This document shows positions 9,071 to 17,262 of a stretch of 64,000 bases of DNA, in pieces. The stretch lies in the NCBI RefSeq assembly GCF_913063105.1, contig NZ_CAJXYQ010000015.1, positions 1-64,000 of the forward strand, written 5' to 3'. Both the position numbers and the translations under genes were made by a program. Source of the stretch: an uncultured Draconibacterium sp. (GTDB taxonomy: Bacteria; Bacteroidota; Bacteroidia; Bacteroidales; Prolixibacteraceae). Positions within the stretch are counted from its first letter, which is position 1; each line of letters starts with the position of its first letter. The notes under the pieces are model-generated. The model searched no databases, was not told the origin of the DNA, and was given only the letters and a program-made list of their open reading frames with translations.

Positions 9071-10384
9071 ATGAAATACTACAGTACCAATAGAAATACC
9101 TCGGATGTATCGTTAAAAGAAGCAGTTGTAAAAGGACTTGCTGCCGATAACGGTCTGTTTATGCCCGAGCAGATAAAAAAGTTTGAACCTGCCTTTTTTG
9201 CTGAAATTCAGCACTTGTCGTTTCAGGAAATTGCTTTTGAGGTTGCCACAAAATTTTTTGGAGAAGATATAGCAGAAGCAAAACTCAAAGAAATTGTATA
9301 CGACACCCTGCAGTTTGATTGCCCGGTAGTTGAGGTAACAGAATCGATTTATTCGCTTGAATTGTTTCATGGTCCAACGCTAGCTTTTAAGGATGTAGGC
9401 GCGCGCTTTATGGCTCGTTTGCTAAATTATTTTCTGGGGAAACAGGAAAAACTGGTAAATGTACTGGTTGCAACTTCCGGAGATACCGGAAGTGCTGTGG
9501 CAAATGGCTTTTTGGGTGTTGATGGAATACATGTATATGTGCTCTACCCAAAAGGAAAAGTCAGCAACATCCAGGAATCACAGTTTACAACTCTCGGGCA
9601 AAATATTACAGCCCTCGAGGTTGAAGGGACTTTTGATGATTGCCAACACCTGGTTAAAACTGCTTTTCTTGATGAAGAACTGAATAAACAACTGGTTTTA
9701 ACCTCTGCCAATTCAATTAATGTTGCGCGTTTTCTGCCGCAGGCATTTTATTATTTTAATGCATACGCCAGGCTAAAAGAAAAAGGAAAGCTGGATAATA
9801 AAGAACTAGTGATTTCGGTACCCAGTGGAAATTTTGGAAACCTTACCGCAGGATTAATTGCAGCGGAAATGGGTTTGCCGGTCAAGCAATTTATTGCTGC
9901 CAACAACGAAAACGATGTTGTTTTTGAATACCTTAAAACCGGCGAATACAAGCCGCGTCCATCAGTAGAAACCATTGCCAACGCCATGGATGTTGGCGCT
10001 CCAAGCAACTTCGCCCGAATTCTTGATCTGTATAAAAAAGAGCATTCGGTAATTGCCGGTAAGATTAAAGGCTATCGTTATTCTGATAAGGAGATTAGAA
10101 CAATAATTTCGCAGGTTTATTCAGAATCAGATTATTTGTGCGATCCTCACGGAGCATGTGGATATCAGTCGTTAACGGATTATTTGACGGAAAATGAAGT
10201 GGGCGTTTTTTTAGAAACTGCTCATCCGGCAAAATTCACTGAAACCGTTGAAAATGTGATTGGTAAAGGGAAAGTAATATTGCCCGAAAAGCTGGCTGCT
10301 TTTATGAAAGGGAAAAAGAAAAGTGAGCAAATGTCAGGAAATTACGATGATTTTAAAACTTTTCTACTCGCGCAGTCATTCTAA
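9071..10384 (+). CDS. thrC: threonine synthase
   Basis: 437 residues from the ATG at 9071 (MKYYSTNRNTSD, family-typical). PLP enzyme that turns O-phosphohomoserine into threonine. The PLP lysine is Lys107 in LFHGPTLAFKDVGARF; SGDTGSAVANGF and the phosphate-binding VPSGNFGNLTAG follow. It completes the route thrA, homoserine kinase analogue, thrC. Its substrate is phosphohomoserine, which supports kinase activity for the upstream gene product. Confidence 0.96.
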   Translation: MKYYSTNRNTSDVSLKEAVVKGLAADNGLFMPEQIKKFEPAFFAEIQHLSFQEIAFEVATKFFGEDIAEAKLKEIVYDTLQFDCPVVEVTESIYSLELFHGPTLAFKDVGARFMARLLNYFLGKQEKLVNVLVATSGDTGSAVANGFLGVDGIHVYVLYPKGKVSNIQESQFTTLGQNITALEVEGTFDDCQHLVKTAFLDEELNKQLVLTSANSINVARFLPQAFYYFNAYARLKEKGKLDNKELVISVPSGNFGNLTAGLIAAEMGLPVKQFIAANNENDVVFEYLKTGEYKPRPSVETIANAMDVGAPSNFARILDLYKKEHSVIAGKIKGYRYSDKEIRTIISQVYSESDYLCDPHGACGYQSLTDYLTENEVGVFLETAHPAKFTETVENVIGKGKVILPEKLAAFMKGKKKSEQMSGNYDDFKTFLLAQSF

Positions 10385-10471
10385 ATAGCAGAAAATGAAT
10401 GAACTGAAAGGCAATTTTTAGTGTTTTAATAACTGATGAACAAAAATAAACCATAGATTAATTAAAATAGA

Positions 10472-10521
10472 GTATTACTTTTAGCCCCGGAAAGTAATAT
10501 TATAATAGAAAGTATTACTTT
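10472..10521 (+). promoter_or_regulatory. three alternating TATTACTTT half-sites before rpoD
   Basis: TATTACTTT occurs at 10473-10481, its reverse complement AAAGTAATA at 10491-10499, and TATTACTTT again at 10513-10521. The two direct copies start 40 bases apart and each pairs with the central inverted copy. The last copy ends 28 bases before the rpoD ATG. Read as RNA, the first two can form a 9-base-pair stem with the 9-nt loop TAGCCCCGG but with no T-run, so this is more likely an operator or promoter array than a thrC terminator. Confidence 0.5.
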
Positions 10522-10549
10522 CGGCACTTAATGTTAACATGAAAATATT

Positions 10550-11416
10550 ATGAGACAACTAAAAATTACCAAACAGGTAACCAACCGCGACACCCTCTCG
10601 CTGGATAAGTACCTGCATGAAATTGGCAAGGTTGAGTTGTTGTCGGCGGAAAAAGAAGTAGAGCTGGCCAAACGCATTAAAAAAGGAGATCGTGAAGCTT
10701 TAGAAACACTCATAAAAGCGAATTTAAGATTCGTTGTTTCCGTTTCAAAACAATACCAAAACCAGGGCCTCACTTTGCCTGACCTCATAAATGAAGGAAA
10801 TTTAGGCTTAATAAAAGCTGCTGAACGTTTTGATGAAACGCGAGGTTTTAAGTTTATCTCTTACGCCGTTTGGTGGATTCGTCAATCTATCCTGCAAGCT
10901 TTGGCAGAGCAAGCCCGGATTGTGCGTTTACCCCTCAACAAAATTGGTTCGATTAATAAAATAAATAAAGCCTTTAATAAACTGGAGCAGGAGTTTCAGC
11001 GCGAACCAACTATTGACGAGGTTGCCGAACTGATGGAGTCTAAGCCCGACCTGATTGAAGATGCGTTGAATTTTTCGAGCGTGCATGTTTCAATGGACGC
11101 ACCTTTGCGTGAGGAAGAAGGGAACAATCTATATGACGTGATGCTCAACGAGGATTCACCTGATCCGGATGGCGACCTGATGGATGGTTCGTTACGGCAC
11201 GAAATAGAGCGGTCATTATCGACACTTGGAGAGCGTGAAGCCGAAATTCTGAGGTATTATTTTGGATTAAAGGGTTACCAGCCACATACATTAGAAGAAA
11301 TTGGTGACGCATTCGGACTCACCCGCGAGCGCGTTCGGCAGATCAAAGAAAAGGCAATAAAAAAACTCAAAAACCAGTACCGAAACAGGTTATTAAAGTC
11401 GTACCTGGGTAAATAA
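10550..11416 (+). CDS. rpoD: primary RNA polymerase sigma factor RpoD/SigA
   Basis: 288 residues, the short form usual for Bacteroidota primary sigma factors, without region 1.1. Region 1.2 begins at about residue 16 ([10 protein letters not shown]). Region 2 contains [18 protein letters not shown] and the -10 recognition helix [15 protein letters not shown]. Region 3 and region 4 follow (about 225-280), with the [23 protein letters not shown] helix-turn-helix. The short form goes with the unusual TAnnTTTG/TTTG promoters seen across this window. rpe starts 11 bases downstream. Upstream lie three alternating half-sites that may control it. Confidence 0.96.
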   Translation: MRQLKITKQVTNRDTLSLDKYLHEIGKVELLSAEKEVELAKRIKKGDREALETLIKANLRFVVSVSKQYQNQGLTLPDLINEGNLGLIKAAERFDETRGFKFISYAVWWIRQSILQALAEQARIVRLPLNKIGSINKINKAFNKLEQEFQREPTIDEVAELMESKPDLIEDALNFSSVHVSMDAPLREEEGNNLYDVMLNEDSPDPDGDLMDGSLRHEIERSLSTLGEREAEILRYYFGLKGYQPHTLEEIGDAFGLTRERVRQIKEKAIKKLKNQYRNRLLKSYLGK

Positions 11417-11427
11417 ATTAAACTTTT

Positions 11428-12078
11428 ATGAGCGCGTTAGTAGCACCCTCAATTCTATCAGCTGATTTTAACCATTTAGGAAAGGACATTGAAATGATTA
11501 ACCGAAGTGAGGCAGACCTGATTCACTTTGATGTAATGGATGGTGTTTTTGTCCCAAATATTTCATTCGGCCTTCCGGTGATACAACATGTAAATAAAAT
11601 TGCCCAAAAACCTTTGGATGTGCACCTGATGATCGTAAATCCGGATCATTTTATTGAACCATTTTTTAAAGCCGGAGCGTCAATTTTAACCGTGCATTAC
11701 GAGGCTTGTCCGCATTTACACCGTACTATTCAGTTGATTAAATCGTTTGGTATGGAGGCAAGTGTAAGTCTGAATCCTCATACACCGGTGGCTGTATTAG
11801 AGGATATAATCGAGGATTTGGATATGGTTTTATTGATGTCGGTTAATCCCGGTTTTGGCGGTCAGCAGTTTATAGAGAATACCTACAAAAAGGTGAGCCA
11901 GTTGCGCGCGCTAATTGATAGCAAAAACCCGAATTGTAAAATTGAAATTGACGGAGGAGTAAACTTCGAAACCGGGAAAAAGCTAATTGATGCTGGTGCG
12001 AATGTTCTTGTTGCAGGTAGCTTTGTTTTTAATGATAAAAATCCGGAGGAAATAATTTCAGGACTTAAAGCGCTCTGA
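11428..12078 (+). CDS. rpe: ribulose-phosphate 3-epimerase
   Basis: 216 residues, a complete TIM barrel. Interconverts ribulose 5-phosphate and xylulose 5-phosphate in the pentose phosphate pathway. Family motifs: APSILSADF at 7-15, HFDVMDGVFVPNISFG with metal/catalytic residues, HLMI, VNPGFGGQ, and the second catalytic Asp in IDGGVN. It follows rpoD by 11 bases. Its last 21 bases overlap the end of the convergent FeoB-associated gene. Confidence 0.96.
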   Translation: MSALVAPSILSADFNHLGKDIEMINRSEADLIHFDVMDGVFVPNISFGLPVIQHVNKIAQKPLDVHLMIVNPDHFIEPFFKAGASILTVHYEACPHLHRTIQLIKSFGMEASVSLNPHTPVAVLEDIIEDLDMVLLMSVNPGFGGQQFIENTYKKVSQLRALIDSKNPNCKIEIDGGVNFETGKKLIDAGANVLVAGSFVFNDKNPEEIISGLKAL

Positions 12079-12318
12079 TTTAACAGCCATTGAATTACAC
12101 TGTTCAATATTCTTTTCAATAACCTTTTTGGGCATGTCGCGTAATGCACAATTGTTGGCGCTACATTCTGAACAGTTGTGTGCCATCACTATTTTGTCTT
12201 TGCTGAAATCAACTTTCCCACTTTTTTTCGCAGGTTTAAAAAAGCGACGATAAATCTTTAATGCAGCCCAAATTAAGGCCACAGCAACAATCAGGTATGT
12301 CAGAATTTCCTGAAACAT
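12058..12318 (-). CDS. FeoB-associated Cys-rich membrane protein
   Basis: 86 residues from the ATG at 12318, one base after the feoB stop codon; a longer start inside feoB would add 15 non-conserved residues. One N-terminal membrane helix (about 5-24), a basic linker, and a C-terminal cysteine cluster HNCSECSANNCALRD with a last Cys near residue 73. Small proteins of this type accompany FeoB in many bacteria and may act like FeoC, as a sensor or cofactor of iron(II) transport; the cysteines suggest binding of metal or an Fe-S cluster. It overlaps rpe tail to tail by 21 bases. Confidence 0.8.
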   Translation of the reverse strand: MFQEILTYLIVAVALIWAALKIYRRFFKPAKKSGKVDFSKDKIVMAHNCSECSANNCALRDMPKKVIEKNIEQCNSMAVKSERFKS

Positions 12319-12319
12319 G

Positions 12320-14782
12320 CTATAAAAATAATTGACCAATATTGTAAGTGGCAAAAGCAGCAAGCCAGGCTAAACCTGTGGTATAAAAAATGGTAAATGC
12401 AGCCCATTTCCACGTGCCAGATTCATTTTTAATGGTGGCTACCACACCGATACAAGGAAAATAAAGGAGAATAAATATAATAAATGCGAGCGCTGCAGGT
12501 GTTGTAAATACCGGTTGCCCAACTTTATTTCCTGTTTGGAATGTTTCGTTTTGAAGCTTTCGTTGCAGGTTTATGGTGTCTTCTCCATCCTGTGTTTGGT
12601 ATAAAACTCCCATTGTACTTACCACTATTTCTTTGGCTGGTAAACCGGCAACAATTGAAATACTCATTTTCCAGTCAAATCCTAACGGACGCATAAGGGG
12701 TTCGATAAATTTGCCGGTGCGGCCAAGGTATGAGTTTACCAAACGGTCTGATTCGAGTGCATGATTCAGGTCTGCTATTTCAGCTTCTCGTTCAGCTGAG
12801 GTTAATTCAGATATCTTTATCCGTTCAATTTCCTGCTCAAACTGTGCTGTTTGTTTTGTTGTTCGCGGAAAATACTCCAGCGCCCAAACGATAATAACAC
12901 CCAATAAAATAATGGTGCCAATCTTTTTTAAATAATGTTTGGTTTTGTCCCACATATGGTACACCACATTTCTGAAAGTTGGCAGACGATATGTAGGAAG
13001 CTCCATTACAAAAGGAGTTTCTTTATTTTTAAACACTGTTTTGTTAAGTACCTGTGCAGTAATAAATGCAAATAAAATACCCACGGCATAAATGCCAATC
13101 AATACCCATGCTTCATATTTTTGAAAGAAGGCTGAAATAATGAGAATATATACCGGTAAACGTGCACTGCACGACATAAAAGGAATAATAAGCATGGTAA
13201 GAAGACGGTCGCCACGGTTACGCATTGAACGGGTGGCCAAAATCGCCGGAACATTGCATCCAAATCCCATAATCATTGGAATAAATGAGCGCCCATGCAG
13301 CCCAAACCGGTGCATAATGTTGTCCATTATAAAAGCGGCACGTGCCATGTAGCCCGAACCTTCAAGTAGCGATATAAAAAAGAAAAGAATAAGAATATTT
13401 GGCAAAAACACCAATACACTTCCTGCTCCACCTATTATTCCATCAACCAACAAATCGTTAAGCATTCCGTTCGGAATTATCTGTCCCACAAAGTTTCCAA
13501 GGGCTACAATGCCCATGTCAATCCAGTCCATCGGATAGGCACCTAGTTTAAAAGTAGTCCAGAAAATAAAAAACAGCAATGCCGTAAAAATTGGAAATCC
13601 CAGGTATCTGTTGGTTAAAACACTGTCTATTTTTTCAGAAGTAGTTTTTTTCTGCTTTTGTTTATTGCTGTAGGTTTCGCGTAAAGCACCGGCAATAAAG
13701 CTGTATTTTGCATTGGCAATAACGGTTTCGCTATCGTCATTCTCCAACAGCTCAATCTTTTTTATTTCTTTTAAGGTAACCCGCTGTATTTCTTCAAAGT
13801 TCGAATATTTCGATAGCAATTCAATTACCTGGTTATCTTTTTCGATGAGTTTGATAGCCAAAAACCGCGAAGAAATCTTATCGGTTATTGGTTTGTCTTC
13901 TTTAATTTTCTGACGAATAATTTTAATGGATTCCTCCAGGTCTTTGCCGTAATTGATATGAATGTGTCTCGAGATTGTATCTTTGCCCTCAAATACCTCG
14001 ATAACTTTATCAATCAGGTTATCCAGTCCCAGGCCTTTCGAACTTACCGTTGGAATAAGCGGAATACCAACCAGTTTGGCAAGTTCGTCGATGTCGAGTT
14101 TTAGTTTGTTTTTTTCCAGTTCATCAAACATGTTTAATGCCATTATACAACGCAAATCCATGTCGATTAACTGCGTAGTTAAAAACAAACTTCGCTCGAG
14201 GTTAGTGCTGTCCAGAACATTAATTACAATGTCGGGTGTTTGCTCGTAAATAAATTTACGTACAAATATTTCTTCTTTCGAATAGGCTGTTAGACTGTAA
14301 GTGCCGGGAAGGTCGTAGAAATTGAAGGTGTATTTGCCCGATTTAAAGGTTGCCTTATGAATGTCAACCGTTACCCCACTGTAGTTGCCAACTTTTTCTT
14401 TCGAGCCGGAGATAAAGTTAAAAAGGGTAGTTTTTCCACAGTTTGGATTACCAACCAGCGCAACGTTAATTGTCCGGGTTCGTTCCGACTGGTTTACCAA
14501 ATCGATATTTCGGTCGATGGTGCCTTCAAAAATGCCCGGAGGTATTTTTTTAAACTCTTCGGCCGGAATAACCTCAATCTGTTCTGCTTCCGATTTTCGC
14601 AGTGTAATATTGTAATTCAGAATTTTATATTCAGTGGGGCCATTAAAAGGAGCATTCTTCAAGGCCCTAACCTCATTTCCCCTAATAAATCCCATTTCGG
14701 TAATTCGTTTCCGAAACGATCCGTGTCCCAAAACCTTAGTAATAACTACAGGCTCATTATTTTTTGCCTCGCTTAACTTCAC
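12320..14782 (-). CDS. feoB: fused FeoA-FeoB iron(II) transporter
   Basis: 820 residues. An N-terminal FeoA SH3-like domain (about 1-75) is fused to FeoB. The GTPase starts with G1 GNPNCGKT at 111-118, then the G2/G3 region with DLPGTYSL. A helical spacer leads to the membrane part (about 400-820) with the two gate repeats, including FGCNVPAI with a Cys in the iron path. FeoB moves Fe2+ across the inner membrane. FeoA fusions are common in Bacteroidota. It is followed after one base by the Cys-rich partner. Its promoter is at 14825-14832; no Fur box was recognised. Confidence 0.96.
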   Translation of the reverse strand: MKLSEAKNNEPVVITKVLGHGSFRKRITEMGFIRGNEVRALKNAPFNGPTEYKILNYNITLRKSEAEQIEVIPAEEFKKIPPGIFEGTIDRNIDLVNQSERTRTINVALVGNPNCGKTTLFNFISGSKEKVGNYSGVTVDIHKATFKSGKYTFNFYDLPGTYSLTAYSKEEIFVRKFIYEQTPDIVINVLDSTNLERSLFLTTQLIDMDLRCIMALNMFDELEKNKLKLDIDELAKLVGIPLIPTVSSKGLGLDNLIDKVIEVFEGKDTISRHIHINYGKDLEESIKIIRQKIKEDKPITDKISSRFLAIKLIEKDNQVIELLSKYSNFEEIQRVTLKEIKKIELLENDDSETVIANAKYSFIAGALRETYSNKQKQKKTTSEKIDSVLTNRYLGFPIFTALLFFIFWTTFKLGAYPMDWIDMGIVALGNFVGQIIPNGMLNDLLVDGIIGGAGSVLVFLPNILILFFFISLLEGSGYMARAAFIMDNIMHRFGLHGRSFIPMIMGFGCNVPAILATRSMRNRGDRLLTMLIIPFMSCSARLPVYILIISAFFQKYEAWVLIGIYAVGILFAFITAQVLNKTVFKNKETPFVMELPTYRLPTFRNVVYHMWDKTKHYLKKIGTIILLGVIIVWALEYFPRTTKQTAQFEQEIERIKISELTSAEREAEIADLNHALESDRLVNSYLGRTGKFIEPLMRPLGFDWKMSISIVAGLPAKEIVVSTMGVLYQTQDGEDTINLQRKLQNETFQTGNKVGQPVFTTPAALAFIIFILLYFPCIGVVATIKNESGTWKWAAFTIFYTTGLAWLAAFATYNIGQLFL

Positions 14783-14824
14783 GGTTCCTGTTTTCTGAAT
14801 TTAATTTAAATAAAAATAAGCGTA

Positions 14825-14832
14825 CAAAGATA
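14825..14832 (-). promoter_or_regulatory. -7 promoter box of feoB
   Basis: Minus-strand TATCTTTG, exact match to TAnnTTTG, 42 bases before the feoB start. A T-rich stretch occupies the -33 region. Confidence 0.55.
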
Positions 14833-14893
14833 TTTAAATTCCAATGATAAAAAATAAAATATATTTGTTCTTTACATAGTTACAACAAGTAGC

Positions 14894-14916
14894 TATTTTT
14901 GTTCGGAAGAAGGAGG
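14894..14916 (+). promoter_or_regulatory. promoter box and consensus Shine-Dalgarno
   Basis: TATTTTTG (14894-14901) fits the -7 consensus. It is followed by AAGGAGG (14910-14916) five bases before the ATG at 14922. A full Shine-Dalgarno is uncommon in Bacteroidota, where initiation mostly relies on A-rich leaders. Confidence 0.55.
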
Positions 14917-14921
14917 AAAAT

Positions 14922-15674
14922 ATGGAGGAAGATAAGTTTTATAATAACATTCAGAAAGCCTTGGATGACTTGCCAGAGAATTTTAGTATTCTGGAAGAGC
15001 GGATTGATGTTGGTATTCAGATGAAATACTTTGAATTTACCAAAACGCTTCGAGAGAAAGATATCTCGGAAGAGTGTTTTGAGGCGCGGGAAGAGCTTTT
15101 TAATAAAGAGGTGGATGAAGAACGGAAAAAAGAGATTTTAACGGCTATTGCTGTGTACGATGATGTAAAAGCCTATCGAACACTTGAAAAGTTTGTTGAA
15201 GAGGTAGACGGCGACCTAAAACAATGGGGTACGCTGGCCTTACAGGAGAGCCGGATGCTAATGCATAGCTCGTTGCTTGATGAACAGCAGGTATTCATTT
15301 CAACCGGGCTGGGAGGAAAAGGTCAGAAACTACGCTACTTTGTGGTGTTTTTATCGGTGAGCGAACACGAAATGCTTACAGAAACACAGCAAAAATTGCT
15401 TAAAGATGAATTAATATTTGAGTTAAATAAGCATGAAGGCGAGTTTGAATCGATGGATTTTATGGAAGGTTTTTCATCAGCACTGGTAATGTTGCCTATT
15501 AAAGCTGAAATTAAAAATGTTTTTCAGAATGTAATTTCAGAATGTAACCAGTATGGTGGCTTTTTGCGTGAAGATATGGTTATTACCAATGTTAAAATTT
15601 TGTCGCGGGGCGAAATTATTCAATTGATCCATCAGAAAAAAAATCAGGATAACGATGAATTGGAGAACGAATAA
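14922..15674 (+). CDS. conserved protein of unknown function
   Basis: 250 residues, soluble, no signal peptide or membrane segment, strongly charged with many Glu and Lys. Not recognised as any named family. Predicted from composition: a helical N-terminal half (about 1-115) and a mixed C-terminal half with beta-like segments LRYFVVFLSVS, SSALVMLPIKAEI and DMVITNVKILS. The start is well supported by a promoter and a consensus Shine-Dalgarno. The stop overlaps the start of the thiamine-binding-like gene by 20 bases, suggesting translational coupling and a shared function. Any function beyond that would be a guess. Confidence 0.7.
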   Translation: MEEDKFYNNIQKALDDLPENFSILEERIDVGIQMKYFEFTKTLREKDISEECFEAREELFNKEVDEERKKEILTAIAVYDDVKAYRTLEKFVEEVDGDLKQWGTLALQESRMLMHSSLLDEQQVFISTGLGGKGQKLRYFVVFLSVSEHEMLTETQQKLLKDELIFELNKHEGEFESMDFMEGFSSALVMLPIKAEIKNVFQNVISECNQYGGFLREDMVITNVKILSRGEIIQLIHQKKNQDNDELENE

Positions 15675-15957
15675 GATAAATATGGCAATCCAGGTGTTGC
15701 CGGAAGCTGAAGGAAAGGATAAATATGCTTTGGTAGATAAAGCTATTGAAGCCATCGAAAAGAGCGGTTTTCGTTATAAAGTATGTCCTTTCGAAACGGT
15801 TGTGGAATACTCTTATAATGAATTTCCAGCCCTGATGGAAAGTATCCACCAGGCTTGTGCCAAAGCGGGTACACAAAAGATGCTAAGCAATATAAAACTT
15901 CAGGTTAATTTTGAAACGGATGTAGCTATCGAGGATAAAATGGAAAAATATTCTTGA
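15655..15957 (+). CDS. MTH1187/YkoF-type thiamine-binding-like protein
   Basis: 100 residues. Small ferredoxin-like fold protein resembling the MTH1187 family (thiamine-binding, PF01910 type): the opening strand INMAIQVLPEAEG, the VDKAIEAIEKSGFRYKVCPFETVVEY segment and the VNFETDVAIEDKMEKY end. Such proteins form tetramers and bind thiamine or a related small molecule; catalysis is not known. The start at 15655 is preferred because the first strand needs residues before the second Met (15682). It overlaps the upstream unknown gene by 20 bases. No TPP riboswitch or thiamine gene was seen nearby. Confidence 0.75.
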   Translation: MNWRTNKINMAIQVLPEAEGKDKYALVDKAIEAIEKSGFRYKVCPFETVVEYSYNEFPALMESIHQACAKAGTQKMLSNIKLQVNFETDVAIEDKMEKYS

Positions 15958-16036
15958 TAAGCAAAGAATGTAGACACGGATTAAAAGTGAAGAATAAAGG
16001 GAATAAAAAGAAATCAGATAAAAATACAGCTAAGGC

Positions 16037-16066
16037 TTGTTTTTAATCAAATAAGCGTTATATTTG
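16037..16066 (+). promoter_or_regulatory. promoter of tRNA-Arg
   Basis: TTG at 16037-16039, 19 bases, then TATATTTG at 16059-16066: both Bacteroidota promoter elements at the expected spacing, 26 bases before the tRNA. Confidence 0.65.
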
Positions 16067-16092
16067 CACCGCTTTTAAAGCAAACACGTTCT

Positions 16093-16169
16093 GGACCTGT
16101 AGCTTAATTGGATAGAGCACCTGACTACGGATCAGGAGGTTAGGGGTTCGAGTCCCTTCAGGTTCACCA
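16093..16169 (+). tRNA. tRNA-Arg (anticodon ACG)
   Basis: 77 nt including an encoded CCA. The acceptor stem GGACCTG pairs with CAGGTTC (one G-T). The anticodon stem CCTGA/TCAGG encloses loop CTACGGA, giving anticodon ACG (read as ICG). The T-arm has the usual TTCGAGT loop. Reads the CGN arginine codons. Confidence 0.97.
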
Positions 16170-16175
16170 GAAAAG

Positions 16176-16206
16176 AAGGCGTTTACAGAAATGTAAACGC
16201 CTTTTT
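16176..16206 (+). terminator. terminator after tRNA-Arg
   Basis: Perfect 11-base-pair stem AAGGCGTTTAC/GTAAACGCCTT with a 6-nt loop and a T-run. Confidence 0.9.
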
Positions 16207-16328
16207 GTCTTTTCGAAGAAATTATTTCACATTATAGTATTTGCATCTTTATTTTTTGGGCAGAGTGCAAAGAGCTGGATATTTGCAATAATTTATTGGA
16301 GTGTTTTAGGTAATTTGAATTGAATTAC

Positions 16329-16336
16329 TATATTTG
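16329..16336 (+). promoter_or_regulatory. -7 promoter box of tRNA-Trp
   Basis: TATATTTG, 17 bases before the tRNA. The octamer and the TATATTTGCAC context match the tRNA-Arg promoter. Confidence 0.6.
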
Positions 16337-16353
16337 CACTCGCAAAATGAAAC

Positions 16354-16426
16354 ACGGGTGTAGCTCAGTTGGCAGAGCACTGGTCTCCAAAACCAGGTGT
16401 CGGGAGTTCGAGTCTCTCCTCCCGTG
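16354..16426 (+). tRNA. tRNA-Trp (anticodon CCA)
   Basis: 73 nt without encoded 3' CCA, unlike the neighbouring tRNA-Arg. Anticodon stem CTGGT/ACCAG encloses loop CTCCAAA, giving CCA. The acceptor stem ACGGGTG/CTCCCGT has one T-T mismatch; D and T arms are normal. The 3' CCA would have to be added by a nucleotidyltransferase. Confidence 0.96.
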
Positions 16427-16437
16427 CTGAAAGCACA

Positions 16438-16466
16438 AAGGTCTTACGTAAGTAAGGCCTTTTTTA
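16438..16466 (+). terminator. terminator after tRNA-Trp
   Basis: Stem AAGGTCTTAC/GTAAGGCCTT (one G-T), 4-nt loop, then a T-run. Confidence 0.85.
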
Positions 16467-16533
16467 TTTTATTCTTTTGGCAAAATCGGATAATTCAATT
16501 GAATAGTGTTATTTTAACCACAAATTAGAGTCC

Positions 16534-17262
16534 ATGCAAATCGATGTATTTATACCTTGTTTTATCGATCAGTTTTACCCCGATACGGCCCTGAACTTTG
16601 TAAATCTGCTAAAAAAGACGGGTTGTGATGTAAAATACAATCCGAAACAAACCTGTTGTGGGCAACCGGCCTTTAACAGTGGCTATTGGAAAGAAGCCAA
16701 AACAGTGGCCTCAAAATTTCTTGCCGATTTCGAGATGGCAAATATTGTGGTAGCACCTTCTGCTTCATGCACCGGTTTTATCCGAAATTATTACCATAAA
16801 TTGTTTGAAGAAGAAGAGGAGCTGTTACATAAAACCAATAAAATAAGAAAACGCGTTTTTGAGTTCTCCGATTTTATGGTAAATCACTTGAAGGTTACCA
16901 ATGTTGGTGCTGTTTTTAATCACAAAGTAACTTTTCACGATTCGTGTGCAGGCTTGCGCGAATACGGAATTAACGAAGAACCCCGAAAACTGCTGAAAGA
17001 AGTACGGGGACTGGAATTAATTGAAATGGATGAGCTGGATACCTGTTGCGGCTTTGGTGGTACTTTTGCAGCCAAATTTCATCATATTTCTACTGCAATG
17101 ACCGAGCAGAAGGTGGAACATGCACTTCAAACAGGAGCCGAGTATATTGTTTCAACCGAAGCATCGTGCCTGATGAATATGCAGGCCTACATTGATAAAC
17201 AAAAACTGCCCATAAAAACCATTCACCTTGTAGATGTTTTAATGCATAAGCGCCAGGCTTAA
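16534..17262 (+). CDS. LutA-like (Fe-S) oxidoreductase subunit with two CCG domains
   Basis: 242 residues. The protein has the two cysteine-rich CCG domains of LutA/YkgE and GlpC/HdrB relatives: TCCGQPAFNSGYW near residue 40 and DTCCGFGGTF near residue 170, with SCTGFIRNYY and HDSCAGLREYG. In lactate utilisation LutA works with LutB and LutC to oxidise L-lactate. Here neither lutB nor lutC is adjacent, so the partner lies elsewhere or the protein acts in another complex. Its stop overlaps the stop of the convergent ABC transporter gene. Confidence 0.88.
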   Translation: MQIDVFIPCFIDQFYPDTALNFVNLLKKTGCDVKYNPKQTCCGQPAFNSGYWKEAKTVASKFLADFEMANIVVAPSASCTGFIRNYYHKLFEEEEELLHKTNKIRKRVFEFSDFMVNHLKVTNVGAVFNHKVTFHDSCAGLREYGINEEPRKLLKEVRGLELIEMDELDTCCGFGGTFAAKFHHISTAMTEQKVEHALQTGAEYIVSTEASCLMNMQAYIDKQKLPIKTIHLVDVLMHKRQA

